The notes beneath the pieces are model-generated. The model saw only the letters and a program-made list of their open reading frames with translations. It was not told the DNA's origin and did no database searches. A program made the position numbers and the translations under genes. Shown here one piece after another: positions 4,971 to 6,333 of a stretch of DNA of 6,333 nt. Every line of letters starts with the position of its first letter. Within the stretch, counting starts at the first letter, position 1. Source of the DNA: Tannerellaceae bacterium (GTDB lineage Bacteria > Bacteroidota > Bacteroidia > Bacteroidales > Tannerellaceae); assembly GCA_031273385.1 (NCBI GenBank), contig JAISRY010000194.1:1-6333 (forward strand), read 5' to 3'.

Positions 4971-6179
4971 ATGATAAAGAGAGAACAATATTTGTCGCGA
5001 CTGCGTAACTTGCGTGATACCAATCTGATAAAAGTTATTACAGGTATCCGCAGGGCAGGAAAATCAACGCTCTTCAAGCAATTCCAGGGAGAGTTGCTGG
5101 CTTCGGGTGTCGATGAAAAAAATATAGTTTATCTCAATCTCGAAGAAATTGAGAATAGCAGTATTCTTGAAGCACACCTTTTGAACGACTATATCATGAG
5201 AATGGTGGATAAAAACACGAAAAATTACGTGTTTCTTGATGAAATCCAAATGGTTGCCGGATTTGAGAGATTGGTGGACAGCTTGTTCGTCAAGGACTAT
5301 ATTGATTTGTACATTACAGGCTCAAATGCCTATTTTTTGTCGTCTGAACTTGCTACGTTGTTGACAGGGAGGTATTTGGAAATCTATGTAGCGCCGTTTT
5401 CCTTTTCCGAATTTATCAGTTATTACCAAGGTTATTTCAGTAAAAACGAGGTGCTGGACGATTATTTGTTTTACGGCGGACTGCCCGAAGTTTCAAATCT
5501 TTTGCACAACGGACAAAAAGGCGAAACAGCCCATTATATCAATACCGTTTTTAAGACGATTATTGAAAAGGACATTATGAAACGAAAGAAAGTGCTGTCA
5601 AAAACTGATTTTGAGAATGTGACGCGATTTCTTTTCGATTCGGTCGGGAGCCTTGTATCGCCAAACAACATTGCCGGTTATATGACTTCGACAGGAAACA
5701 AGATTGATAATGAAACCGTTAAGCACTATCTTTCGCTTTTAGAAGATGCTTTTATTTTTCATAAAACACAGCGATACGACATCAAAGGGAAAAAACTTTT
5801 GCAAACGCTCAATAAATACTATGTCACTGACATTGGCTTTATTACCGCTATTCTTGGAAAAGAGGCAAAAGCGGCGAAAGGACACCTTTTGGAAAACATT
5901 GTCTTTTTGGAATTACAGCGCAGATATAAAGATATTTATGTCGGCAAAAATTCGGAAACAGAAGTGGATTTTGTAGTGAAAGATGTGGATAATCTGGTTT
6001 CGTATTTCCAAGTATCGCTCACTGTGCGCGACGAAAGTACGCTGGAACGCGAGTTGCGGCCTTTGCTTTCCATCAAAGACCACAACCCGAAATTCCTGCT
6101 TACGCTCGACCCCGATGAACCTGTCTATAGCGGTATACGTCAACTAAATATAATCAATTGGCTAAATGGAATCAACTAA
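4971..6179 (+). CDS. AAA ATPase with DUF4143 domain
   Basis: This is a 402-residue cytosolic protein of the AAA_14/DUF4143 family, which is abundant and variable in Bacteroidota; its biological role is not established. The N-terminal ATPase has Walker A GIRRAGKST (25-33), Walker B YVFLDE (86-91), a sensor-like TGSNA (116-120) and a conserved LLTGRY (130-135) with Arg134 as a possible arginine finger. The middle part (about 145-290) includes FSEF and YGGLPEV, typical of the family. The C-terminal part (LLENIVFLEL, 306-315; TEVDFVV, 330-336; YFQVSL, 345-350) looks like a PD-(D/E)XK-type nuclease fold. Whether the active residues are complete is uncertain. Length is normal and both ends look intact. 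The gene is AT-richer than the two genes to its left, except for a GC-richer 3' end after about 6000, suggesting separate acquisition. Confidence 0.9.
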   Translation: MIKREQYLSRLRNLRDTNLIKVITGIRRAGKSTLFKQFQGELLASGVDEKNIVYLNLEEIENSSILEAHLLNDYIMRMVDKNTKNYVFLDEIQMVAGFERLVDSLFVKDYIDLYITGSNAYFLSSELATLLTGRYLEIYVAPFSFSEFISYYQGYFSKNEVLDDYLFYGGLPEVSNLLHNGQKGETAHYINTVFKTIIEKDIMKRKKVLSKTDFENVTRFLFDSVGSLVSPNNIAGYMTSTGNKIDNETVKHYLSLLEDAFIFHKTQRYDIKGKKLLQTLNKYYVTDIGFITAILGKEAKAAKGHLLENIVFLELQRRYKDIYVGKNSETEVDFVVKDVDNLVSYFQVSLTVRDESTLERELRPLLSIKDHNPKFLLTLDPDEPVYSGIRQLNIINWLNGIN

Positions 6180-6190
6180 TATTTTAGCTA

Positions 6191-6333
6191 TTATTTTTTC
6201 AATATCCGGGCTATGGCTTTTAATTGCTCTGCCTGAGGCGGATCTATTTCTCCTTTTTCACTCACATGGGTATCGAAGCACAGAACGCCCTCTTTTTCAA
6301 AAACCTTTTCAGCCCATGCCGTCAACTCCTCCG
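6191..6333 (-). CDS. C-terminal fragment of an unidentified protein
   Basis: A leftward gene enters from the right edge and stops at 6193-6191. The visible 46 residues include EELTAWAEKVFEKEG, then VLCFDTHVSEKGEIDPP, and end in QLKAIARILKK. The reading frame has no internal stop, is hydrophilic and helical near its end, and ends 11 bases from the ATPase stop in tail-to-tail orientation. The tail has some flavour of the C-terminal end of flavodoxin-like proteins (a CF-T-x-KG-x-x-x-PP pattern before a final helix), but that is a weak impression and I do not assign a function. The rest lies outside the window. Confidence 0.6.
   Translation of the reverse strand, partial: EELTAWAEKVFEKEGVLCFDTHVSEKGEIDPPQAEQLKAIARILKK

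Noticed and set aside
6177..6199. Terminator between the convergent ATPase and right-edge genes
   Set aside because: TAATA/TATTA with a T-run is visible, but a five-base all-AT stem is too weak to call with confidence.

Overview
The window most likely comes from a Bacteroidota genome, probably a gut-type member of the order Bacteroidales. Three things point there. Bacteroides-type -7 promoter motifs (TAnnTTTG) stand in front of three genes. Shine-Dalgarno sites are weak and A-rich. The gene types are also typical: a secreted DUF5703 glycosidase-like protein, a Bacteroidota-style ABC-F protein and an AAA/DUF4143 ATPase. This is inference from gene style, since there is no rRNA or other marker here.

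Layout. Bases 1-672 hold no convincing gene but are unusually structured. There is a five-copy array of a near-palindromic element at an exact 22-bp step (11-114). A pyrimidine-then-purine tract with nested hairpins follows (about 183-448). Then comes an eleven-copy array of an 11-bp GACAC element (472-583). An ABC-F ATPase runs leftward from 2262 to 673. It is divergent from a 763-residue secreted protein (2492-4783) that has a DUF5703 N-terminal domain and an alpha-toroid catalytic-type domain resembling GH95. The 229-bp divergent intergenic region carries back-to-back promoters. The ABC-F mRNA would have a leader of about 130 nt containing a five-codon ORF and two hairpins. After the glycosidase gene, a 44-bp tandem repeat built from inverted TTTTGCGG/CCGCAAAA arms fills the leader of an AAA ATPase/DUF4143 gene (4971-6179). 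The C-terminal end of an unidentified leftward gene (6191-6333) faces it tail to tail.

The genes do not form one obvious pathway. The glycosidase has no SusC/SusD partners in view, so it is not visibly part of a polysaccharide utilisation locus. The ABC-F and glycosidase genes are clearly GC-richer than the ATPase, which looks like a separately acquired accessory gene with its own repeat-filled control region. The most interesting material is non-coding: the two phased arrays at the left end, the ABC-F leader and the ATPase leader. The steps seen are 11, 22 and 44 bp, all multiples of about one helical turn.
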